DNA from: Strigamia acuminata
Lineage: Eukaryota > Arthropoda > Chilopoda > Geophilomorpha > Linotaeniidae
Assembly: GCA_949358305.1 (NCBI GenBank)
Contig: OX442314.1
Coordinates: 14,749,060-14,813,059 of the forward strand
Reading direction: 5' to 3'
DNA length: 64,000 nt
Position 1 is the first letter of the stretch. Each line of letters opens with the position of its first letter. Below, piece after piece: positions 11,414-21,559 of this stretch. The notes under the pieces were generated by a model, which did not search any database, was not told the origin of the DNA, and saw nothing but the letters and a program-made list of their open reading frames with translations. A program made the translations under genes and the position numbers.

Positions 11414-12677
11414 TTAGGCATTCACTTCTTGCACAGCAGCGACCGGGTTGGGATTAATCAGCCGTCCCCAGAACATAATAGCGCCACTTCGATTATCTTT
11501 GACGAATAGGAGGAAAGGATGGTCTGCTATAAATTCAGGCTGATCGAGTCTAAGGCAACATGTCATAGCTATCATAGCTGTTGCTGCGGCCGCCTCGCTT
11601 CCTTCCTCGTTCACTTCGAGAAAAGCTTTGTGCAAAACGGCAGAAACGAACAAATCTTTCTTGCCCGTAATTCCCGATAAATTCGCCTTGTCTTCATTGA
11701 ATAGATCACTCATTCCCATACTACTCAAAATATCTTTGAGAGATAATGAGGATTCTATTTTAAATTTCGGTAATGCCAAAATTACTTCAGTTTTCTGCAT
11801 TAAATTCATTAAACTTTCCAAATCTGAAACGGTAAGCGTTTCTTCCAATGCCTTTAACCCATTAATGTCAAATGGAAGGATAACAAACATGCTAAAGGTT
11901 TCTCCCACATATGGTAATTCGATTATTCTACAGTTTAGATTATCGACCTTCGCGTATCTAAATTCAGACGTTATGTGCATGAAATCCGTCATTACTGCCT
12001 TGTTAACATCTAGGTAGAAATTATGGGCATTCGTGCGTTCAGGTTCAAATTGCTCGTGCCAATTGCCTTTAAAGTAGATCGCGTTCACCAAAACCAAACG
12101 TGTAAGATCATCCAGTATCCCCGGAGCAATCAAATCTTTGATTTTCGCTTGGGTTTTGTCTTCCACCCACTGATTAATCTCTAATCGAATTTTTTCAGCG
12201 TCTGAACCGAAATCAACGACAGTCGATGAGGTATTGTAATGTTCCTCCAAAACGCCTCTGAAGTCTGCCAAAATGTTTGCTTTGTTGTGGGCGTACATGC
12301 GATTAGCAATGTGTAATTTTATGGCAGAGTCTTGGGTGCCCAAAAGAGAATTAATAATCTCTCGGAATGCTTCGTGAATGGCTTTATCGGTGGTGAATGA
12401 TGATCCCAACTTGAGGACATCTTTCATCTGTTTTGCAGTGTTTTCTTTGGCGCCAGCTAGAGTCATAGCTAGCGCCACACTAATGCTGAGTGGACTGATA
12501 AATAAATTTTCATCATTTCCAGCTACACTTTGCTGAAAATGTAAAACAAAAGAGAATTGGTATATTTACTTGTTGGTTTTACACACTCTTCGTGTGTTGT
12601 AATTTTACCCTGTAAAGAGCCAAGGTGAATTCAAGTCCTTTTTGGGTTAATATACAGATGTTGGAATCCTCTGCCAT
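11414..12677 (-). CDS. Serpin A, intracellular type, Cys-Cys at the scissile position
   Basis: Serpins inhibit proteases by offering a reactive loop as bait. Exon 1 (12677-12609) encodes a 23-residue start, MAEDSNICILTQKGLEFTLA and three more residues. Exon 2 (12532-11414) begins QSVAGNDENLFISPLSIS and carries the rest, 395 residues in total. No signal peptide is present, so it is probably cytosolic like clade B serpins. Signature blocks are present: NAIYFKGNW, the hinge EEGSEAAAAT, and FIADHPFLLFV near the end. Counting 17 residues from the hinge glutamate puts P1-P1' at Cys-Cys, an unusual pair. The consensus hinge predicts an inhibitory serpin. The intron is 76 nt. It is almost identical to serpin D, from which it differs by roughly a dozen residues by eye, mostly outside the frame-critical core. 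Confidence 0.88.
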
Positions 12678-12894
12678 GTTTGAGGTGTTGGCACTGATGT
12701 CATAATTTGACGCTAGTTGGCGCAGTTGTAGCAGTTATATTGCAAAACAGACAGCGCGGTTTCGAATGCGAGATTAATTTTATTTTTATCTTAAAAACTT
12801 TTATTTATATCAGCACAAGTTTTTTCAGATTGCAACATTAACCCAGCAAAAAGAACTATATTTTGAATTCGTTGTAAATCAGAAGAAATTGAAC

Positions 12895-13105
12895 TAGTGG
12901 GTCATGAAGCGTTAGATATTATGATTGACAGATTGATTATTTGACAACTAAATGTATGAATATTTGTTTATTTTATAATTTTTTTTTAAATTTTATTTCC
13001 ATACCAATTGATTATTTCTTTTATCAAAGTTTCTGTTTATATTGTATGTGCCAGGTTTCGATTGAAGTGGATAATTGGGAAAACGCAAAACAACAATGAA
13101 TACAA
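12895..13105 (+). pseudogene. Decayed copy of HHAT exons 9-10
   Basis: The stretch repeats the end of HHAT exon 9 (GGTCATGAAGCG, ATTATGATTGACAGATTGATTATT), the intron and the last exon (CCAATTGATTATTTCTTTTATC and onward). A block of the exon 9 end is missing, the exon 10 acceptor CAG is mutated to CAT, and the reading frame ends early because of a deletion near the C-terminus. It is a non-functional remnant carried along by serpin duplication. Confidence 0.8.
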
Positions 13106-13641
13106 GTTAATTGAATTTTATAATTTTTCTGGTATAATTTTGTCATAAATAAGGTTAATAACTTTGAGTGTAGTTTAGAAAAGAAGCAAATGTTATTATT
13201 AAGTGTTGAAGTGTTGGTTTTATGCGTGGTGATATTCTTACATGTGTGTCTTTCTTGTTACCATGGTTACCACTTTTGTAATGGCGTAATGGCAATGTAT
13301 GAGTGAAAATACGGCGGAATAAATTGCGTGAAGATGTTATTTCTAATCAAACCGAGCTTTATTTGATTCACTAGTACAAATAACATTGTAAATTACATAA
13401 AACAATTTTTATATAAATTTATTAAAACTTGTCAAATACCTTTATAAATATTTCAGGTAAATTTCAGGTAAATAATATTTACAATTAAGCATTCACTGGG
13501 GCGCATTAAGAGTCCCGAAAAAAGGAATTCAGAATCCAGAAATCGCTATTTTTTGTGCTGTGAGACAGCATAACGCGAATCCTAGATACCGTTCTAGGCA
13601 GTGTGTAGCGAATCCAGACTCTCGCTAATTCATGAATCGCG

Positions 13642-13679
13642 ATTCGCGGTTTAATTGCACACGCAATTAAACCGCGAAT
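13642..13679. repeat. Perfect 17-bp hairpin
   Basis: ATTCGCGGTTTAATTGC is followed by the 4-nt loop ACAC and then its exact reverse complement. CpG-rich flanking repeats (GAATCGCGATTCGCGG) precede it. The stem has no mismatch, which implies recent origin or constraint. No promoter, terminator or known element was recognised. Confidence 0.75.
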
Positions 13680-13712
13680 TGTAAATTGCTAAAAAAAAAA
13701 TCATTATTTTAG

Positions 13713-13795
13713 TGCAGTTTGGCACGAAAAAACTGCAGTTTGACATGAAAAAACTGCAGTTTTGCACGAAAAAATGGCAGTTTGGCATGGAAGAA
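13713..13795. repeat. Tandem 21-bp repeat, four units
   Basis: Four units of the form GCAGTTTGGCACGAAAAAACT follow each other with small changes. The 21-bp period keeps frame, so the plus frame reads as heptads of the type KKLQFDM. That is compatible with either a minisatellite or a fragment of a repetitive protein. I see no signal that it is expressed. Confidence 0.7.
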
Positions 13796-14707
13796 GTGCA
13801 TAAAGTTGCTACCAACACCAATACATGTTGTCCGCATTGCATTGTTGGTCGAAAGCACGCTCAACCACCATCGAATACCACCGCTCAAACCGCAGCCCAA
13901 AAGAAGCATTAACCTAAACGGCACTGTTTTTGTTTGATTCCAAACTTTTTTCCTCAGATTTGTATGATTCCAATCTAATTTCCCTGTGTTGATTTTGTCA
14001 CTAGTTGAAGTTCTACTGTTTTTTTTTAAGTGAAATTGTAGATAAAACAATGTTCTTTCAAGCTAATTTATTTGTTTTTCAACAAAGTTTACTCATTATT
14101 GTGCTACAGCAAATTATTGTTTCATTTTCCGTTTAAGGTGGTCATGATTCCAAACTTTTTGCCAGGGGTTGTACATACATACATATATACATTTGTTATA
14201 GCAATGAATAATATAATACATTGATCTAACAAGTAAGATAAACTAAACAATAAATGCTTATGGAATTACACGTAATTAATTAAACTAAACAATGTCACGT
14301 GCATAATTACACCGTTAACACATAATATGATAAACGCGCGATAATAAACATATCAAATAATACGACAATGGCTGTCCAAAATCCAATAGTTTCCTTCTTT
14401 TTGCGATTGCTTTTTTCGCGATTTGATTGTTCGCGATTAATTTCATTTAATTTTTGTTGTGTCCGCCATCACAACTTTCTAAATTCAAACAATCAATGTT
14501 ATTTAGTATTATATCATTGTTGCTTTACCAACAATAGTCGCCTTTATTTGGTTCTCCATTCACATGTCTTCAACCCTAGTTAGGGTTGAGACATAAACAA
14601 GAATATTAGGCCAAGTTTAATAGAACACGGCTAGATTCTACAATTTTGTAATCGCTGTTTTCTTCTTTTCGCGATTGCTTTTGTTGCGGCAGTAGTGCCC
14701 TCCCCAT

Positions 14708-15337
14708 CAGGGCCATCTTTACCATTGGGCTAACTGGGCTGCAGCCCAGGGGCGCCGGGCAGAGAGGGGCGCTGGGCAGAGAGGAATGCCAGGCGGAGAA
14801 GGGCACCAAGCAGAGAATGGCACTGGGCAGAGAGAGGTTCCAGGCAGAGAGGAACGCCAGACGGAGAGGGGCGCCGGGCAGAGAGGGGCGCTGGGCAGAG
14901 AAGTATGCCAGGCGAAGAGGTGTGCCGGGCAGTGAAGTATGCTAGGCGCCTCCTACATTAAGAGTCTTCATGAGTGTTTTTAAATATAAACTGAACTTGT
15001 AGGCCAGTTCCTACACATTGTTGATAGTGTGTAAAACACACGGGCGTCACAGGTCAGGGGGCGCCACCCCGAAAGATGCCTTTTTATGTTCGAAAATGCA
15101 TTTGTAGATCCAAAAATGAATTTTCTGATTCAAATTTCTTTTTCACAAAAATGCTTACCGCTACTTCTTTTGGAGGGGGTGGGAGTGGGGCACCAGCATC
15201 CCCCAAAAACACGAATGCACTACAAGTATACCCTAGGAAATGTAAATGTATAAATAATTTTTTTTTAATTATGACAAGGGACAAGGGGCGCCTGATTTTT
15301 TAAGCCCAGGGCGCTGAAAAGTGTTAAGACAGCCCTG
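14708..15337. mobile_element. hAT-like non-autonomous element with 8-bp target duplication
   Basis: The element begins CAGGGCCATCTTTACC and ends GTGTTAAGACAGCCCTG, so its termini are imperfect inverted repeats starting CAGGGC. It is flanked by CTCCCCAT on the left (14700-14707) and on the right (15338-15345). Serpin E at 23406-23413 carries the same site with a single CTCCCCAT and no insertion, so it preserves the empty site. An 8-bp duplication with CAGGG termini is the hallmark of hAT transposons. No transposase frame is present within its 630 bp, so it is non-autonomous. Its right end supplies the C-terminal codons of serpin B. Confidence 0.82.
14751..14946. repeat. Internal short tandem repeats of the hAT-like element
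   Basis: Units of about 17-18 bp of the form GGGCAGAGAGGGGCGCT or GCCAGGCGGAGAAG are repeated roughly ten times with drift. They lie inside the transposon, and variable subterminal repeats are common in such elements. Confidence 0.7.
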
Positions 15338-17172
15338 CTCCCCATTCACGTCCTGCCAAGCAGCGTCCGGGTTGGGATTAATCAGCCGTCCCCAGAACAT
15401 AATAGCGCCACTTCGATTATCTTTGATAAATAGGAGGAAAGGATGGTCTGCTCTAAATTCAGGCGGATCGTGTCTGGTTGTAAGGCAACATGGCCGACTC
15501 ATTGCTGAATCTGTTGCTGCAGCTGCCTCACTTCCTTCCTCGTTCACCTCGAGGAAGGCCTTGTGCAAAATGTCAGAAACGTACAACTCGTTCTTGCTCG
15601 TAATTCCGAATAAATTTGCCTCGTCTTCATTGAATAGATCACTCATTCCCATACTACTCAAAATATCTTTGAGAGATAAAGAGGATTCTATTTTAAATTT
15701 TGGTAATGTCAAAATTACTTCAGTTTTATACATTCTACTCATTAAATTCATTAAACTTTCCAAATCTGAAACGGTAAGCGTTTCTTCCAATGCCTTTAAC
15801 CCATTAATGTCAAATGGAAGGATAGCAAACATACTAAAGGTTTCTCCCACATATGGTAATTCGATTATTCTACAGTTTAGATTATCGACTTTCGCGAATC
15901 TAAAGTCAGACATTATGTGCATGAAATCTGTCATTACTGCCTTGTTAACACCTAGGTAGAAATTATGAGCATTCGTGCGATCAGGTTCAAATGGCTCGTG
16001 CCAATTGCCTTTAAAGTAGATCGCGTTCACCAAAACCAAACGTGTAAGATCATCCAGTGTCCCCGGAGCAATCAAATCTTTGATTTTCGTTTGGGTTTGT
16101 TCTTCCACCCACTTATTAATCTCCATTCGAATTTTTTCAGCGTCTGAACCGAAATCAACGACACTCGATGAAGTATTGTAATGCTTTTCCAATACGCCTT
16201 TGAATTCCGCCAAAATGTTTGTTTGGTTGTGAACGTACATGCGATTAGCAATGTGTAATTTTATGGCAGAGTCTTGGGTGCCCGAAAGAGAATTAATAAT
16301 CTTTTGGAATGCTTCATGAATGGCCGAATCGGTGGTGAATGATGATCCCAACTTGAGAACATCTTTAATCTGCTTAGCAGTGTTTTCTTTGGCGCCAGCT
16401 AGAGTCATTGCGAGCGCCACACTAATGCTGAGTGGGCTGATAAATATACTGTCAGCACTTCCAGCTGCAATTTGCTATAAATACAAAAGAAAATGAATTC
16501 GATTACGGGCCATCCATAAAGAACGTCACGGTCTTAGGGGGGAGGGAGGGATAAGCGTAAGCCAATCTCGTGACAAATTGTGACATAGGGGGAGGGGAGG
16601 TTCTTGGAAATGTTACGTCACAAGCAAAGATCTTTCAGGCACAACTTGAAGACATGTGGGTGGTTGCAGAATGTTCCTGTTGAAGACAGTAGCGTTGATA
16701 ATGGTCCACCAAGTAATATAATTAATTTAGACACATGTCTGCAAAATATTTGGGAAAATTGTTAGATTCTGTTTTTGTGGATAAATAAATGTCTAGTTAT
16801 ATTTTTAATCATGCATATTTTTTTACATAATTTTCATTGTTCCGTAAACTTTGCTTGCTTGCACACATGTAACTTACATGTAAACCTATGCAAACCACAA
16901 AGACCTAATGATAATAAACCGTGACTGTGACATAGGGGGTAGGGGGGGGGTGAAGCTTAGCGTGACAGTAGTGTGACATGGGGGGAAGGGGGGTCTAAAA
17001 TAAGCCGATTTTAGCGTGACATTCTTTATGGATGGCCCCTTAAGTCTTGTTGGTTATTATAAATTCTCTTTCTCAATTGTTATCTTACCTTGTAAAGATC
17101 CAAGGTGAATTCAATTCCTTTCAGTGGTAATTGGCTGTGGCCGGGTTTCTGCGAGACCGTTTGAGTTGCCAT
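15269..17172 (-). CDS. Serpin B with a transposon-derived C-terminal tail
   Basis: Exon 1 (17172-17089) encodes MATQTVSQKPGHSQLPLKGI and eight more residues, the second of the two exon-1 types in the array. Exon 2 (16474-15269) starts QIAAGSADSIFISPLSIS. Total is about 429 residues, longer than the 393-401 of most siblings. The scaffold is intact, the hinge is EEGSEAAAAT, and the loop continues DSAMSRPCCLTTRHD, about three residues longer than in serpin A. Siblings A, D and F end in VNA and stop. Here the coding frame runs past VNG into the hAT-like element and ends 25 codons later. The 614-nt intron is enlarged by a MITE (16507-17039). An intact frame suggests it is still expressed, but the tail could disturb folding because serpin C-termini are buried. 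Confidence 0.82.
16507..17039. mobile_element. MITE inside the serpin B intron
   Basis: The left end reads GGGCCATCCATAAAGAACGT and the right end is its near reverse complement (ACATTCTTTATGGATGGCCCC). Candidate TTA triplets flank it (GATTAC on the left, CCTTAAG on the right). The homologous introns of serpins E and H lack the insertion. Interior DNA is G-rich and repeats GTGACATAGGGGG-like phrases. No coding capacity is seen. A 3-bp TTA duplication would suggest the PIF/Harbinger group, but that assignment is tentative. Confidence 0.75.
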
Positions 17173-17605
17173 GTCAGCTGCTGGGAGAACGTAAAATTTA
17201 CTCAACCGAAAATTTCCGCGCTATCTTTCTTGCTCTACGTATGCTCCCAGACTTTACTTTTATAGCATGGTGTAAGACTACACCGGGAGCATGCGCAGAG
17301 CAAAAAAAAAGGCGCGGAGCGAGGCGCGAAGCCTCCTGTCGCCAGGCGCTACTATAATTTGTCGCTAATTAGCGCAGTTGTAGCAATTATATTGCAAAAC
17401 GCATGGCGCGGTTTCTAATGCGAGATTTATTTTATTTTTATTTATTACCGTTATATTTATATAAGCACAAGTTTTTTCAGATTGCAACATTAAACCCAGC
17501 AATAAGAAATTTTGAATTCGATCGAAATCAGTAGAAATCGAACTAGTCGGTCACGAAGCGACAGATATTCCTTGATATACCGGTAACCAGGAAAATTATT
17601 GCGTA

Positions 17606-18013
17606 GGGGCCGTCCATAAATTACGTAACGCTGATTTTTCGATTTTTAGACCCCCTCCCCCCCCTGTAACAAGGTCGTAACAAATCCACAAACCCCCCCT
17701 AGAATATTACGTCACAAAACTCACCACCCCCCCCCCCCCCCCAAGAAAAAATTTTGATACAAGCTGAAAATACAAAATTTAAAAAAAAATTAAAAATTTT
17801 GACAAAAATTTAAAAAAAATTTAAAAAATGTTTAAAAAAATTTCAAAAATTTATTTTTTTTTTTAAAAATTTAAAATTCACAATAATAATAAATTTTCAC
17901 TTTTTGTTACGAAACATTATTAAGAACCCCCCCTCCCCGTCGTAACAACCCGTAACAAAATTTGAAAGCCCCTCCCCCCCCTTCCAGGCGTTACGTAATT
18001 TATGGACGGCCCC
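17606..18013. mobile_element. Second MITE with GGGGCCGTCCATAAATTACG termini
   Basis: Perfect terminal inverted repeats of at least 24 bp begin GGGGCCGTCCATAAATTACG and end with the reverse complement. It resembles the MITE in serpin B but is a distinct relative. It sits inside a decayed HHAT-derived fragment: the matching DNA near 28660-28690 lacks it. A target duplication is not clear. The interior has C-runs and A-rich tracts and no reading frame. Confidence 0.78.
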
Positions 18014-18019
18014 ATTGTG

Positions 18020-18600
18020 GTAACATTTATTTGTATAAGTGTTTGCTTGTAGATTACATGTGCCAAAGTCTCGATTGAACGGAGAAAAGGAAACGCGAAA
18101 AAACAAAGAGCACAAACTTAGGAGTACATTTTATACTTTTTTTAATATTTTGTCATAAATAACTTAAATAACTAACTAGTATAAATAACAGAAACCAGTT
18201 TTTTACAAATTTATTAAAACGAGTCAGATACTTTTATAAATATTACGATTCAATTTTTCTTCTCGTACCGTATTTATTTTTATGAAAAATATTGGCGGAC
18301 CCCTTTGTCATGTTAAAGGTATGGGCTGGGCACAGATGACAAAATTTTAATGTGCATAGCTGTAGCAAAAGGTTTATTTTTCTTATAAACTTTATTTTTA
18401 TAAGAGATCCGTTTTACGGATTGCAATATTAAATCCAGGAAAATTCAATGATTGTTTCATAGGTAACATCGTGGAAATATTTAACCCATCTGTAATTTTT
18501 TTAAAAAGTTTATTCTTTTGTATAGTTTGTGTAGTGCCAAGTTTTTTTAAATGAATAATTGGGACTTGGGAGAAAAAGTGCAAAACAATATTTTATACTT
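18020..18600 (+). pseudogene. HHAT-derived fragments and duplicated spacer
   Basis: Two strongly decayed copies of the last HHAT exon lie here, at about 18030-18120 (ACATGTGCCAAAGTCTCGAT, then an AAACGC-rich end) and 18515-18595 (GTGCCAAG, then TGAATAATTGGGACTTGGGA). The DNA between them (about 18190-18490) closely matches 28850-29155 next to serpin G. A short piece of exon 9 (GGTCACGAAGCGACAGATATT) lies earlier, near 17548. None is functional. Confidence 0.65.
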
Positions 18601-18663
18601 TCTCTAATTAAATTTTGTCTTAAACACATTAGTACAGTTTCAACAAGTGGCAACTTAATATTT

Positions 18664-19528
18664 ACAATTAGGCATGCACTTTTTGCACAGCAGCGCCCGG
18701 GTTGGGTTAATCAGCCGTCCCCAGAACATGATAGCGCCACTTCGATTATCTTTGATGAATAGAAGGAGAGGATGGTCTGCTCTAAATTCAGGCTCATTGA
18801 GGCATTCGCAATCTAACGAAAACATCATAACTGTTGCTGCAGCCGCCTCGCTTCCTTCCTCGTTCACTTCAAGAAAAGCTTTGGGCTAAACGGCAGAAAC
18901 GAACAAATCATTCTTTCCCATAATCCCCGATAAATTCGCCTTGTTTTTATTGAATAGATCACTCATACCCATACGACTCAAAATATCTTTGAGAGATAAT
19001 GAGGATTTGTTGCATTCTGGTGGGAATTTCTGCCTAAACATGGTTTATGTCGCTTTGCATGATTGTTGCGGCGGTTGCTGAGGCAACCGCCTTGGAATAA
19101 AATGAGTGTATGTTTGTGTTTATGACTGGACAGATGTGTTTCTTTTCTGCCTCGGAACGAGGTTTATTTCGTTTATTTACGTGATCTGTTTGGATAAAAC
19201 ACCAAAGCATTCTATTTAAATTTCGGTAATGTTAAAATTACTTCGGTTGGGTGCATAAAATTCATTAAACTTTCCAAATCTGAAACGATAAGCGTTTCTT
19301 CCAATGCTTTTAACCCATTAATGTCAAATGGAAGGATAACAAACATGCTAAAGGTTTCTCCCACATATGGTAATTCGATTATTCTACAGTTTAGATTATC
19401 GACCTTCGCGAATCTAAAGTCAGACGTTATGTGCATGAAATCCGTCATTACTGCCTTGTTAACATCTAGGTAGAAATTATGAGCATTCGTGCGCTCAGGT
19501 TCAAATTGTTCGTGCCAATTGCCTTTAT
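18664..19528 (-). pseudogene. Serpin pseudogene C, truncated, interrupted and fused to HHAT DNA
   Basis: The C-terminal half (18664-19017) and a middle part (19212-19528) of serpin exon 2 are present. One base is missing near 18710, shifting the frame at the C-terminus. A stop codon lies just before the loop region (GGGCTAAACG near 18882-18891). A foreign segment of about 194 bp splits the gene at 19018-19211. The N-terminal half and exon 1 are gone: at 19528 serpin sequence switches abruptly to the intron before HHAT exon 10. The surviving loop reads VMMFSLDCECLNEP and differs from all siblings, so this was once a separate loop variant. Confidence 0.82.
19018..19211. repeat. Insertion shared by two serpin pseudogenes
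   Basis: This segment starts TGTTGCATTCTGGTGGGAAT and ends CACCAAAGCATT. It interrupts serpin sequence at exactly the same point as the copy at 25061-25268. An internal hairpin (GGCGGTTGC, loop TGAG, GCAACCGCC) lies near 19070-19091. No inverted termini were found. A possible 3-bp ATT flank is too short to be conclusive. Confidence 0.7.
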
Positions 19529-19676
19529 TTTTTTAATTTTTTTTTTATATTTTATTTCAGTACCAATTGATTATTTCTTTTATCAAAGTTTTTGTTTATA
19601 CTGTATGTGCCAAGTTTCGATTGAAGTGGATAATTGGGAGAAAAGAAAACGCAAAACTACAAAGAATGCAAGCTAA
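19529..19676 (+). pseudogene. Well-preserved orphan copy of HHAT exon 10
   Basis: A polypyrimidine tract and intact acceptor (TTTATTTCAG) are followed by the complete last HHAT exon with only a few substitutions, including the stop at 19674-19676. It is the youngest of the dispersed copies. It has no upstream HHAT exons and is joined directly to the broken serpin C. Confidence 0.82.
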
Positions 19677-20047
19677 TTGAAATTTATACTTTTTCTAGTA
19701 TAATTTTGTCATAAATGAGGTTAATACCTAGTAGAAACAACATTGTAAATTACATAAAACAATTTTTATATACATTTATTAAAACTTGTCAAATACATTT
19801 ATAAATATTACGGTTAAATTTTTGTTAACTGACAACAAAATAGAATTCCCTTTGAGGTGATTAAAGTTTTGAAATTATGTTAATGTAAAACAAAAATTTT
19901 AGTTTGCTTGAAATTTATTTTTTTTATTCAAAAATTTATACACTTTGTGACTAGCTTCAATGGGTTTTACATTCTTATCTAAAATATTTTTCACCTATTT
20001 AATTTTTTTTATTATAGTTTTAACAAGTGGCAACTTAATATTTACAA

Positions 20048-21317
20048 TTAGGCATTCACTTCTTGCACAGCAGCGACCGGGTTGGGATTAATCAGCCGTC
20101 CCCAGAACATAATAGCGCCACTTCGATTATCTTTGACGAATAGGAGGAAAGGATGGTGTGCTATAAATTCAGGCTGATCGAGTCTAAGGCAACATGGCGT
20201 AGCTATCATAGCTGTTGCTGCGGCCGCCTCGCTTCCTTCCTCGTTCACTTCGAGAAAAGCTTTGTGCAAAACGGCAGAAACGAACAAATCTTTCTTGCCC
20301 GTAATTCCCGATAAATTTGCCTTATCTTTATTGAATAGATCACTCATTCCCATACTACTCAAAATATCTTTGAGAGATAATGAGGATTCTATTTTAAATT
20401 TCGGTAATGCCAAAATTACTTCAGTTTTCTGCATTAAATTCATTAAACTTTCCAAATCTGAAACGGTAAGCGTTTCTTCCAATGCCTTTAACCCATTAAT
20501 GTAAAATGGAAGGATAACAAACATGCTAAAGGTTTCTCCCACATATGGTAATTCGATTATTCTACAGTTTAGATTATCGACCTTCGCGTATCTAAAGTCA
20601 GACGTTATGTGCATGAAATCAGTCATTACTGGCTTGTTAACATCTAGGTAGAACTTATGAGCATACGTGCATTCAGGTTCAAATTGTTCGTGCCAATTGC
20701 CTTTAAAGTAGATCGCGTTCACCAAAACCAAACGTGTAAGATCATCCAGTATCCCCGGAGCAATCAAATCTTTGATTTTCGCTTGGGTTTTGTCTTCCAC
20801 CCACTGATTAATCTCTAATCGAATTTTTTCAGCGTCTGAACCGAAATCAACGACAGTCGATGAGGTATTGTAATGTTTCTCCAAAACGCCTCTGAAGTCT
20901 GCCAAAATGTTTGCTTTGTTGTGGGCGTACATGCGATTAGCGATGTGTAATTTTATGCCAGAGTCTTGGGTGCCCAAAAGAGAATTAATAATCTCTTGGA
21001 ATGCTTCGTGAATGGCTTTATCGGTGGTGAATGATGATCCCAACTTGAGGACATCTTTCATCTGTTTTGCAGTGTTTTCTTTAGCGCCAGCTAGAGTCAT
21101 AGCTAGCGCCACACTAATGCTGAGTGGACTGATAAATAAATTTTCATCATTTCCAGCTACACTTTGCTGAAAATGTAAAACAAAAGAGAATTGGTATATT
21201 TACTTGTTGGTTTTACACACTCTTCATGTGTTGTCATTTTACCCGGTAAAGATCCAAGGTGAATTCAAGTCCTTTTTGGGTTAATATACAGATGTTGGAA
21301 ATGGAATCCTCTGCCAT
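20048..21317 (-). CDS. Serpin D, recent duplicate of serpin A
   Basis: Exon 1 (21317-21243) gives 25 residues starting MAEDSISNICILTQKGLEFT. Relative to serpin A it has two extra codons, caused by a duplicated GGAATG-type hexamer. Exon 2 (21166-20048) starts QSVAGNDENLFISPLSIS. Total is 397 residues. The scaffold is almost identical to A, with about a dozen differences by eye. The loop after the hinge reads AMIATPCCLRLDQ, again with Cys-Cys at P1-P1', but P3-P2 changed from Met-Thr to Thr-Pro. The breach motif reads IAHHPF instead of the usual ADHPF, replacing a normally conserved Asp. Flanking DNA on both sides also matches A, so it duplicated as a block. An inserted hairpin lies about 60 bp upstream of exon 1. 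Confidence 0.88.
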
Positions 21318-21373
21318 GTTTGAGGTGTGTGTACTGATGTTATAATTTGACGCTAGTTAGCGCAGTTGTAGCA

Positions 21374-21412
21374 GTTATGTCACAGTCCATAGAATATGGA
21401 CTGTGGTTATGT
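21374..21412. repeat. 25-bp hairpin insertion with 7-bp target duplication
   Basis: CACAGTCCATA, loop GAA, and its perfect complement TATGGACTGTG (21381-21405) are flanked by GTTATGT on both sides (21374-21380 and 21406-21412). The homologous position upstream of serpin A (near 12735) has only GTTATAT and no hairpin. Confidence 0.8.
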
Positions 21413-21559
21413 TGCAAAACACATAGCGCGGTTTCTAATGCGATATTAATTTTATTTTTATCTTAAAAACTTTTATTTACATCGGCACAAGTTTTTACAG
21501 ATTTCAACATTAACCCAGCAAAAGAACTACATTTTGAATTCGTTGTAAATCAGAAGAAA

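Larger units (their letters stand above)
13136..14707. other. Composite intergenic block: truncated serpin end plus foreign sequence
   Basis: The left part repeats the HHAT-serpin spacer and ends at 13479-13497 in the last codons of a serpin (TTTACAATTAAGCATTCACT). The serpin homology is then cut off and followed by unrelated DNA. That DNA holds a perfect hairpin (13642-13679), a 21-bp tandem repeat (13713-13795) and, at about 14147-14178, a sequence reading CCAAACTTTTTGCCAGGGGT followed by TGTAC, which resembles a Tc1/mariner terminus. About 14172-14440 is shared with 23081-23340 upstream of serpin E's stop, so this block was also duplicated. Confidence 0.55.

Noticed and set aside
13713-13795. 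CRISPR-like appearance of short direct repeats
   Set aside because: Units are contiguous without spacers, and the genome is an animal's.
13709-14050. Frames across the 21-bp repeat on both strands
   Set aside because: The repeat period is a multiple of three, so all frames stay open through it. Neither strand shows a recognisable protein.
15321-15959. Long plus-strand frames over serpin exon 2 (also at 11628, 20262, 23632, 27057 and 31019)
   Set aside because: They are antisense shadows of the serpin coding sequence, recurring at the same relative place in each copy. They have no independent splice structure or family resemblance.
17124-17357. Plus frame over serpin B exon 1 and promoter
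   Set aside because: It is antisense to exon 1 and to conserved 5' flank seen in other serpins.
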